The notes beneath the pieces were generated by a model that worked only from the letters and a program-made list of their open reading frames with translations, searched no databases and was not told the origin of the DNA. From DATHBD01 sp035296325 (GTDB lineage: Bacteria > Actinomycetota > Actinomycetes > Mycobacteriales > Micromonosporaceae), in the NCBI GenBank assembly GCA_035296325.1, contig DATHBD010000023.1, positions 248,001-312,000 of the forward strand: a stretch of DNA of 64,000 nucleotides, given 5' to 3'. Below are positions 52,724 to 60,867 of this stretch, piece by piece (positions within the stretch are counted from its first letter, which is position 1; each line of letters opens with the position of its first letter). The translations under genes were made by a program, and so were the position numbers.

Positions 52724-53446
52724 TCACGCGTTTCGCGGCGCGCGACCCCGGGACCGTGTCGCCGGGCTGGTGGCGCACAGCGCCCAGGTGCCGAGGACCA
52801 CCACCGCCGCCAACTCGCTCAGCCCGAGGAGCCGCTCCACCGCCCCCAGTGGGATCGCGCGCCACCAGGGGACGCCGGTCCACGGCTCGGTCAGGAACGC
52901 GATCGCGATGGGTGCGAAGCACAGCAGGGACACCATGCCGGCCGCCACCGAGCACCCCGCGTGCCGACCCCACCGCGGGTCGTGCAGCCAGCTCCGGCCG
53001 ATGAGCAGCGCCGCCACCGGCAGGCTGACGAACGCGACAAGCCCGGCCAGCCGGTGAATGTCCCCGTTCACGCTCGGGCCGACCGCCCAGTTGTGCTTCT
53101 CGAACAGCACCACGCCGACCAGACCCGCGCACCACAGCACCATGGCGAGCGCGCCACCGGAGTACCAGCCGACCAACCGGGCGACGGCCAGCGCCACGAG
53201 CACCGCGAGTGACCCGGCAGCGAGGGCCAGGACAGCGACGTTGAAGATGTACCCGGTTTCCAGCAGCGCGTACTCGCTGATCGTCCGTCGAACCGGGCTG
53301 AGCTGCGCCGTCGGGCCCGCGACGTGCAGGTATGCCAGCAGCGCTGCGCACAGGCACACCGCGCCGATGCCGGTGCCGGCGAGCCACCGCACCAGTGGCG
53401 CTGCCTGGTCGGCGTGGGTGTCGGTGTCGGCGGGTGGGAGTCGCAC
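52724..53446 (-). CDS. DUF998 family membrane protein
   Basis: A 240-residue protein with six predicted helices. RRTISEYALLETGYIFNVAVLALAAG is the DUF998 hallmark near the first extracytoplasmic loop, and HRLAGLVAFVSLPVAALLIG is a later helix with a conserved His. The GTG at 53446 follows AAGGAG by about seven bases, which favours it over the in-frame start at 53485. The function is unknown. It sits close to another membrane gene on the same strand. Confidence 0.82.
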   Translation of the reverse strand: MRLPPADTDTHADQAAPLVRWLAGTGIGAVCLCAALLAYLHVAGPTAQLSPVRRTISEYALLETGYIFNVAVLALAAGSLAVLVALAVARLVGWYSGGALAMVLWCAGLVGVVLFEKHNWAVGPSVNGDIHRLAGLVAFVSLPVAALLIGRSWLHDPRWGRHAGCSVAAGMVSLLCFAPIAIAFLTEPWTGVPWWRAIPLGAVERLLGLSELAAVVVLGTWALCATSPATRSRGRAPRNA

Positions 53447-53562
53447 CGGGTTGCTCCTTGGGCCGGAAGTACCCAATGGTGCCACCCGGGCATCGTGCCA
53501 TCACCACGATCCAGAGCCTGCCGGCTGGCGCATCATCAACGGCTCGGCCTCCACGTCGCCGG

Positions 53563-54195
53563 CTACCTGCGACGAGCGGGCACGAGGGCGCTCAGCGGCG
53601 CCAGCGCGAGCGCCATGCTGACCGCGCCCAGGCCTTCCACGGTCCGCAGCCAGCCTGGGAGCGGCCGGCCGGCGACCATCATCGCCACGCCGAGGAGCAC
53701 CAGTGCGAGTGTCGTGACGCGCACCCGACGGCGGACGGTGGCGATCACGACCAGCGCCAACAGTCCCACGAACAGCAGGCTCGGCCCCACCTGGAACAGC
53801 ACCAGCTCGACACCGGGTACCGCGAAGACGTCGTCATACCGCGACCGCATCGCAGCCTTGTCGGTGGCGCCCAGCCCGACGGCGATGTCGATGAGCATCT
53901 GCCCGACGAGGGTGACCGCCCCGAGCACCGCGACGCCGAGCGCACCGACCGCTGGGACGTCCCGGCGGTTTCCGCCCACGATGCGGAACAGCGCGAGGCT
54001 GGCAAACCCGAAGAGCGCGAAGGCAACCACCCAGATGAGGTGGGCCGAGGTCCATCCCGGCCCGGGGCCGTACTTCCCATCGACCCGCATGATGGCCCAG
54101 CCCAGCAGCCAGAGCGGCGCCGCCGCCAACAGAGCGAACCGGAGGATGCGGGTGGACGTGGTGGGTGGGGCCGGCGATGCGACGGTTGCGGTCAT
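53563..54195 (-). CDS. Multi-spanning membrane protein of unknown function
   Basis: A 210-residue protein with about six hydrophobic helices (for example FALLAAAPLWLLGWAIM, LIWVVAFALFGFASLALF and LLFVGLLALVVIATVRRR). GPGPGWTSAHLIWVVAF is a conserved-looking loop but I do not recognise the family; some DUF4386-like proteins look similar. It has an ATG start at 54195 with no strong site. It is the upstream neighbour of the DUF998 gene on the same strand. Confidence 0.7.
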   Translation of the reverse strand: MTATVASPAPPTTSTRILRFALLAAAPLWLLGWAIMRVDGKYGPGPGWTSAHLIWVVAFALFGFASLALFRIVGGNRRDVPAVGALGVAVLGAVTLVGQMLIDIAVGLGATDKAAMRSRYDDVFAVPGVELVLFQVGPSLLFVGLLALVVIATVRRRVRVTTLALVLLGVAMMVAGRPLPGWLRTVEGLGAVSMALALAPLSALVPARRR

Positions 54196-54276
54196 GGCCT
54201 CAAGCTAGGCGCGATCAAACCCGTTGAGATCGGTGATGCTCCCCAACCCGTCCCCTAGGGGATTTGCGGATCCGGC

Positions 54277-54447
54277 TTACGCCGGCTGCGGGATGTTCCC
54301 CGGGTCGTCCGGCCCGGGCATCGGCTCGACCGGCGCGGGCGGGAGCGTTTCCGGTGTGTCCGGCGACAGCTCGCCCGGGTCGTCCGGGACCGGCTCGCTC
54401 GGATCGATCGGCGGATAGTTGTCGGGGTCGGGCCCTGGCATCACCAT
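54277..54447 (-). CDS. Small Pro/Asp-rich protein
   Basis: A 56-residue acidic, proline-rich, probably disordered protein with PGPDPDNYPPIDPSEPVP and PMPGPDDPGNI. The start is ATG 54447, or a second ATG two codons in. No strong ribosome-binding site is seen, so it is reported with modest confidence. Its restricted Pro/Asp/Glu composition argues for real coding. Confidence 0.5.
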   Translation of the reverse strand: MVMPGPDPDNYPPIDPSEPVPDDPGELSPDTPETLPPAPVEPMPGPDDPGNIPQPA

Positions 54448-54506
54448 GTCACCAGTGTGGCCTACCTGACGAGAATGCACGATGTACTCGTCCGGCGCGG
54501 TACGGA

Positions 54507-54764
54507 TCAGTAGCCCGACCCGACTCCGGTGGCCACCAGTCGACGTGCCTCCGCGGCGTCGACGTTGAACCGGGCGCCGCACATCGGGTTGGGGCAGTGC
54601 GCCACGTGCTTGGTCCGGATCGGGAACAACGGAATGAAGAACACGCTGAGCTTGGTGACCTCGCGGACCAGCAGCAGGTTCCCGACCTGCCGGCACACCC
54701 GGCAGGACATCGACACCAGACCCAGCCGCTCGGCCTTCGTACCGAAGCCAAAGAGTAGAAACAT
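54507..54764 (-). CDS. Zinc-ribbon protein
   Basis: An 85-residue protein with a hydrophobic N-terminus (MFLLFGFGTKAERLG), the zinc ligands CRVC and then CPNPMCG 40 residues later, and KLSVFFIPLFPIRTKHVAHC in between. This layout matches the zinc-ribbon family seen as small proteins in actinobacteria. It may mediate protein or membrane contact; the function is unknown. ATG 54764 follows AGGGG. Confidence 0.75.
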   Translation of the reverse strand: MFLLFGFGTKAERLGLVSMSCRVCRQVGNLLLVREVTKLSVFFIPLFPIRTKHVAHCPNPMCGARFNVDAAEARRLVATGVGSGY

Positions 54765-54831
54765 CGGGCACCCCTGTACGTCGAGTCCGGACGGCGGACG
54801 CACCGGCCGCCTGCTCTCTGGTACCCCGATA

Positions 54832-54890
54832 CGGCGCGCCTACGCAGGCCGTCGGCGTCCGGTACGCCGACGGCCTGCGTAGGCGCGCCG
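54832..54890. terminator. 26-bp perfect hairpin
   Basis: Arms 54832-54857 and 54865-54890 pair perfectly, with a seven-base loop. It lies about 50 bases beyond the stop of the leftward monooxygenase gene and is the second of two stacked hairpins. No T tract is present. Confidence 0.7.
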
Positions 54891-54932
54891 CACCCGGGAG
54901 TGCCGGCCCGCCAACCGGCACCTCCCGGGTGC
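54890..54932. terminator. Terminator hairpin of the organosulfur operon
   Basis: A two-part stem (54890-54900 with 54922-54932 and 54901-54906 with 54915-54920, one bulged C) begins six bases after the monooxygenase stop codon. Together with the next hairpin it should end the long leftward transcript and isolate the zinc-ribbon gene. Confidence 0.7.
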
Positions 54933-54938
54933 GACAGG

Positions 54939-56327
54939 TCACGCGGTCACCGAGGCTCCGGGGCGCCACGCCGGCAGGGCGGGGGAGTTGCGGTTGGCGG
55001 GCCTGGCCAGGCCGTAGTTGTCACGCAGCGTGCGACCCTCGTACTCGGTGCGGAACAGTCCCCGCCGTTGCAGCAGCGGCACCACGTGGTCGACGAAGGC
55101 CGACAGGCCCGACGGCAGTACCGGGGGCATGATGTTGAAGCCGTCGGCGGCGCCGTTGTGGTACCAGAGCTCGATGGCGTCGGCGACCTGCTCCGGGGTG
55201 CCGGCGAAGGTCAGATGCCCCCGTCCGCCGCCCAGGCGGCCGATGAGTTCCCGCACGGTCAGCCGCTCCCGCCGGGCCAGGTTGACCACGAGGGTGCGGC
55301 GGCTCTTCGCGCCCTCGATCTGGTCCTCGTCGGGCAGGTCCGCCGGCAGTTCCCGGTCGAGCTGGAGGTCGGCAACGTCGATTCCGAGAAGCTCGGCGAG
55401 TTGCGGAAGGGCGTACTCCGGCCGAATCAGCCGATCGAGTTCCGCTTCGGAGGCGAGGGCCTCGGCCTCGGTGGCCCCGATGATCGGGACGATCCCGGGC
55501 AGGATCTTCACCGTGTCCGGGTCGCGGCCGTGGGAAAGGGCGCGTTGCTTCAGGTCGGCGTAGAACGTCTGGGCGTCGGTCAGCGACTGGTGCGCGGTGA
55601 ACACCGCCTCGGCGTACCGGGCGGCGAAGTCCCGCCCGCTCTGCGACGACCCCGCCTGCACCAGCAACGGGTGGCCCTGTGGTGAGCGGGGCACGTTGAG
55701 TGCGCCGGCCACCTGGTAGAACCGGCCGGCGTGAGCCGGCGGGTACACCTTCGCGTCGTCGCCCCACACACCGTTGTCCTTGTCGGCGACCACGGCGTCG
55801 TCGTCCCAGCTGTCCCAGAGCTTGAGCGACACCTCCACGAACTCCGCGGCGCGCTCGTAGCGTTCCCGGTGGGCGGGCAGCTCGGTGAGGTTGAAGTTGC
55901 GGGCGGCGTCCAGGCCGGCGGTGGTGACGATGTTCCAACCCGCCCGCCCGCCGCTGATGTGGTCCAGCGAGGCGAACCGACGGGCCAGGTTGTACGGCTC
56001 GTTGTAGGTCGTGGACGCCGTCGCGATGAGTCCGATGTGCTCGGTGACCCCGGCAAGCGCGGTCAGCAGCACGGTCGGTTCCAGAACCCCCGCGGGTCGG
56101 CGACCCAGGTCGTTCCACAGCACCGGCCCGTCGGCCAGGAAGACGGAGTCGAGTTTGCCCCGCTCCGCGACGCGGGCGAGATGTTTGTAGTGCTCGACGT
56201 CGACATGCGCGTGCGGGTCGCTCTCCGGCAACCGCCAGGCCGCCTCGTGGTGCCCCACACTCATCAGAAATGCGTTCAGATGGAGCCGGCCGTGCCGGCT
56301 GCTGGCTTCGGGGGCGGGATTCGTCAT
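54939..56327 (-). CDS. NtaA/SnaA/DszA-type FMN-dependent monooxygenase
   Basis: A 462-residue luciferase-fold monooxygenase. HLNAFLMSVGHHEAAWR, LDSVFLADGPVLW, ISGGRAGWNIVTT and VQAGSSQSGRDFAARYAEAVFT are the diagnostic blocks. Family members oxidise sulfones, sulfonates, nitrilotriacetate or methoxy-compounds using FMNH2 supplied by a flavin reductase, here encoded two genes upstream. ATG 56327 is chosen because GGAG precedes it by six bases; ATG 56354 overlaps the previous stop but has no site. It is the last gene of the operon. Confidence 0.9.
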   Translation of the reverse strand: MTNPAPEASSRHGRLHLNAFLMSVGHHEAAWRLPESDPHAHVDVEHYKHLARVAERGKLDSVFLADGPVLWNDLGRRPAGVLEPTVLLTALAGVTEHIGLIATASTTYNEPYNLARRFASLDHISGGRAGWNIVTTAGLDAARNFNLTELPAHRERYERAAEFVEVSLKLWDSWDDDAVVADKDNGVWGDDAKVYPPAHAGRFYQVAGALNVPRSPQGHPLLVQAGSSQSGRDFAARYAEAVFTAHQSLTDAQTFYADLKQRALSHGRDPDTVKILPGIVPIIGATEAEALASEAELDRLIRPEYALPQLAELLGIDVADLQLDRELPADLPDEDQIEGAKSRRTLVVNLARRERLTVRELIGRLGGGRGHLTFAGTPEQVADAIELWYHNGAADGFNIMPPVLPSGLSAFVDHVVPLLQRRGLFRTEYEGRTLRDNYGLARPANRNSPALPAWRPGASVTA

Positions 56328-56350
56328 CGGAGTCTCCAAGGGTTCGGTGG

Positions 56351-56971
56351 TCATACGATGTGCAGCACGTCGTCTGCTGCCAGGCGGGGGAGACGGTCAC
56401 GCCACGCGTCCGGGCCCGGGTGCCCGACGTTCACGACGAGCAGTGACCGGAGCCGGCCGTCCGGGAAGAACTCCGCATCGACGCCCGCGGCGTCGAACCC
56501 GGCCATCGGTCCGGCAGCGAGCCCCGCGGCGCGGATGCCGATGATGAGGTAGCCGATCTGCAGCGCGGCGTTGAACCTCGCCTGCGCCTCCCGTGCCGGC
56601 GCGAGGTCCTGCCCGGCGAACCAGTCCCGCGCTTGTGGCCGGTGCGGGAACACACGCGGCAGGTGCTCGTGGAAGGCGGTGTCCGCCGCGAGGATCAGGA
56701 CCAGCGGCGCAGCCGCCGCCTTGTCCCGGTTCGTCGCGCTGAGATGTGGGAGCAGCCGCCGCCGCGCCTGCGGGGAGCGGACCAGCACGATCCGCAGCGG
56801 TTGGCCGTTCACCGCGGTGGGGCCGTACTTCACCAGGTCGTGGACTGCGCGGATCTGGTCGTCGGTGACCGGTTGGTCGGTGAACGAGTTGGCCGTGCGG
56901 GCGGCGCGGAACAGCAGGTCCTGGGCGGCGGTGTCGAGGACGAGGACGTCGTCGATCGGCGGTGCGGTCAT
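56351..56971 (-). CDS. Nitroreductase-fold protein (malonic semialdehyde reductase-like)
   Basis: A 206-residue FMN/NAD(P)H-binding protein. FRAARTANSFTDQPVTDDQIRAVHDLVKYGPTAVNGQPLRIVLV resembles RutE-type (malonic semialdehyde reductase) nitroreductases. AALQIGYLIIGIRAAGLAAGPMAGFD is the second conserved segment. In this sulfur operon it may supply reduced flavin or reduce an aldehyde left after desulfonation (inference). AAAGG precedes ATG 56971. Confidence 0.85.
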   Translation of the reverse strand: MTAPPIDDVLVLDTAAQDLLFRAARTANSFTDQPVTDDQIRAVHDLVKYGPTAVNGQPLRIVLVRSPQARRRLLPHLSATNRDKAAAAPLVLILAADTAFHEHLPRVFPHRPQARDWFAGQDLAPAREAQARFNAALQIGYLIIGIRAAGLAAGPMAGFDAAGVDAEFFPDGRLRSLLVVNVGHPGPDAWRDRLPRLAADDVLHIV

Positions 56972-56999
56972 GCGGTGCCTTTCGGGATCGGCCGTTGGA

Positions 57000-57548
57000 T
57001 CAGGCGTGCAGACCGGCGTAGCGGCCATCGTGGTACAGCAGCGGCGAGCCGATGCGGTGGTGCTGACCCAGCAGCGGCTCCGCGAGCACCACCGCGTGGT
57101 CGCCGGCGATGACGCGGTCGACGACCCGGCACACCAGCCAGGCCAGCGTGCCGTGCAGGATCGGCACGTCGTACGGCCCGGGGCGCCAGGTCGTCGGGTC
57201 GGCGAAGCGGTCGACGCCGCTGGTCGCGAACGTGCGCGCCAGGGCCTGCTGCCGCCGCGACAGCAGGTGCACCGCCACATGTTCGGTTCCGGACACGGTC
57301 GGCCAACTCGACGAGGCGCGGTTCAGGCAGAACGACACCAGCGGCGGCGTCAGCGACACCGAGGTGAAGGACGTGGCCGTGAAGCCGGCGGGCGGCGTCC
57401 CCGGGGCGGTGACCACGGTGACGGTGCTGGCCTGGTGGCGCAGCAGCGCCCGGAACAGGCCGCTGTCCACCGGGCTGGGGTCGATGGTCTGGTGGAGATC
57501 GGCGGAACGTGGCGCGAGCGCGACGTTCAACTGCGGGTAACGGCTCAC
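57000..57548 (-). CDS. Flavin reductase
   Basis: A 182-residue flavin reductase-like domain protein. FRALLRHQASTVTVVTAPG, GFTATSFTSVSLTPPLVSFCLNRAS and the helix LLSRRQQALARTFA match the family that reduces FMN or FAD with NAD(P)H. It is the natural partner of the FMN-dependent monooxygenase at 54939. The start is GTG 57548 behind AAAGGGA. It lies 12 bases after the permease stop. Confidence 0.9.
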   Translation of the reverse strand: MSRYPQLNVALAPRSADLHQTIDPSPVDSGLFRALLRHQASTVTVVTAPGTPPAGFTATSFTSVSLTPPLVSFCLNRASSSWPTVSGTEHVAVHLLSRRQQALARTFATSGVDRFADPTTWRPGPYDVPILHGTLAWLVCRVVDRVIAGDHAVVLAEPLLGQHHRIGSPLLYHDGRYAGLHA

Positions 57549-57560
57549 CGGGTTCCCTTT

Positions 57561-58478
57561 CTAGCCGCTGTTGGAGGTGCGCCAGGTGGAGAACCGGCGT
57601 TCGATCTGCACCAGGATCTGGTTGATGGCGAGGCCGATCGTGGAGATGGTGATGATGCCGGCGTACATGTCCGGCACGGCGAAGTTGTACTGGGCGTAGT
57701 TGATGAGGTAGCCCAGCCCCGCCTTCGCGCCGACCATCTCGGCCGCGATCAGGATCAGGATGGAGTAGGCCCCGGCCAGCCGGATGCCGGTGAAGATCGT
57801 GGGTACCGCGGCCGGCAGGATGACCTTCTGGAAGAGTCGTGGCGGCGGCAGACCCAGCGACCGCGCCGACTTGATCAGCAACGGGTCGACACCCTGTACG
57901 CCGCTGATGGTGTTGAGCAGGATCGGCCACGAGCAGGCGTAGCAGACGATCGAAATCTTGGAGACCTCACCGAGCCCGAGGATCAGCACGAACACCGGGA
58001 GCAGCGCGAGCGCGGCGGTGTTTCGGAACACCTCCAGCAGCGGGTTGAGCAGAGTCGCGACCGGCTTGTACCAGCCGATCAGCAATCCCAGCGGGACCGC
58101 AGCCATGATCGCCAATCCGAGACCGGCCAGCGAGCGCGCCAGACTGGCCTGGATGTGGGCGAGGAGCTCACCGGAGCCGAGCAGGCCCCACCACGCGGCG
58201 ATCACCTCGGACAGCGGCGGCAGGAAGGTGGCGTCCACCACGCCCAGGCGCGGGAAGGTCTCCCAGATCAGGACCAGCCCGGCGATGGCGGCGATTCGCT
58301 TGCCCAGGGCTGCGATCGATCGCAGGACCCGCGTCCGGATGGCCGGTCGGGCCGGGCTGACTCGCTCGGCCACGCCCGGACCAACCGCGGTCGTCGCGCG
58401 CGGCGTGACCTCGGCTACCGCGCCGCCCGGGTGGGCCGGCCGCCAGACGGCCGGAGGAGTTTCGGTGATGCTAGACAA
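57561..58478 (-). CDS. Sulfonate-type ABC transporter permease (SsuC-like)
   Basis: A 305-residue membrane protein with about six helices. The cytoplasmic EAA loop reads GVQGVDPLLIKSARSLGLPPPRLFQKVILPAAVPTIFTGIRLA, the signature of the SsuC/TauC/NrtB family. The N-terminal 60 residues are a hydrophilic cytoplasmic extension. ATG 58478 overlaps the end of the ATPase gene by eight bases. It pairs with the ATPase at 58471 and the binding protein at 59295. Confidence 0.9.
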   Translation of the reverse strand: MSSITETPPAVWRPAHPGGAVAEVTPRATTAVGPGVAERVSPARPAIRTRVLRSIAALGKRIAAIAGLVLIWETFPRLGVVDATFLPPLSEVIAAWWGLLGSGELLAHIQASLARSLAGLGLAIMAAVPLGLLIGWYKPVATLLNPLLEVFRNTAALALLPVFVLILGLGEVSKISIVCYACSWPILLNTISGVQGVDPLLIKSARSLGLPPPRLFQKVILPAAVPTIFTGIRLAGAYSILILIAAEMVGAKAGLGYLINYAQYNFAVPDMYAGIITISTIGLAINQILVQIERRFSTWRTSNSG

Positions 58479-59289
58479 GGGATGCCTCCTGGCGGGTGCG
58501 TGCCAACTCGTGGTCCTGGGCTCTGGTGACCTCGTCGCGGAGCAGGCTCCAGATCTCGTGGCGGTAGTGCCGGAACTCGGGGTCCGAACGCAGATCCTCG
58601 GTGGCCGACCGCGCGGTGAGCGGGATGTCGACGATCGTCTTGATCCGGCCGGGGCGCGACGTCATGACCGCGACCCGCTGGCCGAGGTAGACGGCCTCCT
58701 CGATGCCGTGCGTGATGAACACGATCGTCTTTCCGGTGCGCTCCCAGATCCGCAGCAACTCGTCCTGCAGGCTGTCGCGGGTCTGCGCGTCCAACGCCGC
58801 GAACGGCTCGTCCATCAGCAGGACGTCCGGATCGAAGGCGAGGCTGCGCGCGATGGCGACCCGCTGTTTCATGCCGCCGGACAACTCGTGCGGGTACCGG
58901 TCGGCGAAGCCGGCCAGGCCGACGAGCTCGAGGAACTCGCGGGCCCGGCCCTCGCGTTGCCGCCTCGGCACGCCCTTGGCCTCCAGGCCGAACTCGACGT
59001 TGCCCCGCGCGGTGCGCCACGGCAGCAGTGCGTACTGCTGAAACACGATGCCCCGGTCCAGGCCCGGCCCGGTCACCGGTGACCCGTCGACGAGAATCCG
59101 GCCCGACGTCGGCGTGGACAACCCACCCAACAGGTCGAGCAATGTGGACTTCCCGCACCCGCTCGGCCCCACGAGGACGAGGAACTCGCCGTCCCGCACG
59201 TCGAACGAGATGTCCTCGAGTGCGGTCACCGCCGCGCCGCGCGCGTCGAACACCTTACCGACACGGTCGAAGCTGATCTTCACGGTCAT
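58471..59289 (-). CDS. Sulfonate-type ABC transporter ATPase (SsuB-like)
   Basis: A 272-residue ATPase. Walker A is GPSGCGKST, the Q-loop is IVFQQYALLPWRTARGNVEFGLE, the signature is YPHELSGGMKQRV and Walker B is LLMDEPFAALDA. The switch His is in FITHGIEEAV. The WRT and EEAVYLGQRV segments are typical of the SsuB/TauB group. ATG 59289 follows the binding-protein stop by five bases. Confidence 0.92.
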   Translation of the reverse strand: MTVKISFDRVGKVFDARGAAVTALEDISFDVRDGEFLVLVGPSGCGKSTLLDLLGGLSTPTSGRILVDGSPVTGPGLDRGIVFQQYALLPWRTARGNVEFGLEAKGVPRRQREGRAREFLELVGLAGFADRYPHELSGGMKQRVAIARSLAFDPDVLLMDEPFAALDAQTRDSLQDELLRIWERTGKTIVFITHGIEEAVYLGQRVAVMTSRPGRIKTIVDIPLTARSATEDLRSDPEFRHYRHEIWSLLRDEVTRAQDHELARTRQEASLV

Positions 59290-59294
59290 CGGGC

Positions 59295-60317
59295 TCACCC
59301 CTGCTCGGAAAGGTCGTTGAACTCGTTGGTGTACAGCTCGGTCGCCTTGACCTGCTTGCCTTTCAGCTCGCCGGAGCGGTCCAGCCACTCCACCCAGGTA
59401 CTGAACTCCTGCTCCGTGATGGCGCCGCCCTTGCCGGCCACGCCGTAGCTCTTCCAGAACTTCAGCTGACTGTCGTCCTCGTTGCGGGCGCGTTTGCGCA
59501 GGATCTCGGCGAAGCGCGCGATCACCACGTCCCGCGGCTGGGTCCTCGACCACTCGATCGCCTTCGCGGTGCCGGTCACGAACGTGCGCACGGTCGTCGG
59601 GTTCTTCTTGATGAAGTCGGTGCGGAACACATAACTGCCAGCGGTGAAGGGGCCCAGCAGGTCGAAGTCCGTGAACAGCGGGTGGATGCCGCCGCGTTCG
59701 AGTGCCCGGTCGCGCAGCGTGCCTCCCAGAACGCCGACATCCAACTGCCCCTGGCGCAGGGACTGCTCGGTGTTCACCGGTGGCACCACCACCAGTTGCA
59801 CCTGCTTGACCTCGTCCTCACTGAGGCCGTTGCGGGTCAGGTACGTCTTCAGCACCGCCTCGTGGTGCGCGCCGAGAGTGTTCATCCCGATCTTCTTGCC
59901 GATCAGGTCGCGTGCCGAGCGGATCGGGCTGCCGTCCACAACGTAGAAGCCGAAGAACGTCGTGTCGTTGGAGCCGTAGTAGCCGATGACGGCCTTGACC
60001 GGTGCCTTCGCGGCGGCAAGCTTGACGATCGCGCCGTTGAACGCACCGCCGAAGTCGGTGTCCCCGGTGGTGGCCGCCTGGATGTCCTGCGGGCCGCTGG
60101 TGGTGTTGCCGATCCACTTGAGCTTCACGTCGCCGAGGTAGCCCAGGTCCTCCGCGAGTTCCGGGAGGGTGACCGTGCCGACCTGGCCCTGGTACCGCAG
60201 TTCGGTCACCTGGCGCTCGCTGGCCGCGCTGCTCGTGGCACCGCATCCGGCCAGGGCCGTGAGCGCCGCGATGCCGGCGACGACCCGGGTGGCCGCGTTC
60301 CTCCCGCGCTTGCGCAC
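59295..60317 (-). CDS. Sulfonate-type ABC transporter substrate-binding lipoprotein (SsuA-like)
   Basis: A 340-residue binding protein. The GTG at 60317 follows GAGGAG and gives a twin-Arg-like basic start with lipobox LAGC near residue 25, so it is surface-anchored. LPELAEDLGYLGDV, ARDLIGKKIGMNTLGAHHEAVLKTYL and VRTFVTGTAKAIEW are the features of SsuA/TauA/NrtA-type proteins. The substrate is probably an organosulfur compound, judged from the linked monooxygenase and leader peptide. It is the first protein-coding gene after the leader. Confidence 0.9.
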   Translation of the reverse strand: MRKRGRNAATRVVAGIAALTALAGCGATSSAASERQVTELRYQGQVGTVTLPELAEDLGYLGDVKLKWIGNTTSGPQDIQAATTGDTDFGGAFNGAIVKLAAAKAPVKAVIGYYGSNDTTFFGFYVVDGSPIRSARDLIGKKIGMNTLGAHHEAVLKTYLTRNGLSEDEVKQVQLVVVPPVNTEQSLRQGQLDVGVLGGTLRDRALERGGIHPLFTDFDLLGPFTAGSYVFRTDFIKKNPTTVRTFVTGTAKAIEWSRTQPRDVVIARFAEILRKRARNEDDSQLKFWKSYGVAGKGGAITEQEFSTWVEWLDRSGELKGKQVKATELYTNEFNDLSEQG

Positions 60318-60737
60318 CGGTCTCTCCTCGTCAGGTCGTTGGTACTCGGTGGCGGCCTCCGCCGCTGCGGCGCTTCGGCCGGCTGTGTTCCTGCGCATGG
60401 CGATGTCTCTTCACGGTCAGATGTCGGATGTCGGGTGTCCTGCTTCGGCCAACGCCCCGGTCGGCCGTGGCCGGGTGCGTCTGTCCTGGGAGGGAATGTG
60501 TTCCGGGCGAGCGGATCCGGGCACGGCGGCACCGTCGACCGCGTGGACGGGCGCCCGTCCACGCGGTGGGGGATGGGTTCGATTCAGCGCATCCGGCCAC
60601 GCAGCGTCGCGTGGCGAGGATCCTGCGGCAGTCCGCTCAATGTCGGTGGCCAGCAGACACACGGGTCGAGCTGGCGGTCACGTGAATTCGCGGGTGTGGT
60701 GGCGGCTCGGCATGCTGGCTGCGCTACGCCGTCGAAC
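60318..60737 (-). promoter_or_regulatory. Long operon leader with structured elements
   Basis: About 420 bases separate the leader peptide from the binding-protein start. They hold no other gene. Structures seen are a 30-bp perfect palindrome at 60538-60567 and a GCCACGC/GCGTGGC hairpin near 60600. A structured region between a leader peptide and the first gene fits an attenuator, but there is no classical T-run terminator. Confidence 0.5.
60538..60567. repeat. 30-bp perfect palindrome
   Basis: Bases 60538-60552 and 60553-60567 are exact reverse complements (arms ACCGCGTGGACGGGC and its complement). As RNA it folds into a tight hairpin. It lies about 170 bases after the leader-peptide stop and could be the attenuator stem, or a dimeric protein-binding site. 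Confidence 0.7.
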
Positions 60738-60809
60738 TCAACAGGCGCTGCTGCACACCCGGAGGAAGTCGACGAAGCGGCGCCGGATGAGTGGCGTGCC
60801 TCGATTCAT
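60738..60809 (-). CDS. Cysteine-containing leader peptide of the organosulfur operon
   Basis: A 23-codon frame from ATG 60809 to TGA 60738. It contains RRRFVDFLRV and ends in CSSAC directly before the stop, so two Cys codons lie in the last five. This matches the arrangement (R-x-x-V-D-x-x-R-V-x-S-x-x-C) that I recall for putative leader peptides before sulfur-assimilation operons of actinobacteria. In that model ribosomes stall at the Cys codons when cysteinyl-tRNA is low and so change RNA folding downstream. The probable transcription start (about 60861) is some 50 bases upstream. No strong ribosome-binding site is seen. Confidence 0.7.
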   Translation of the reverse strand: MNRGTPLIRRRFVDFLRVCSSAC

Positions 60810-60867
60810 GCGGAGCAACTTAGCCCGCAAACACCAACCGCGTCAGCAGGTTTGTGACCCACGCCAC

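Noticed and set aside
60318..60860. A SAM riboswitch in the sulfur operon leader
   Set aside because: I could not match the conserved core of any SAM riboswitch class; the leader peptide is the simpler explanation.
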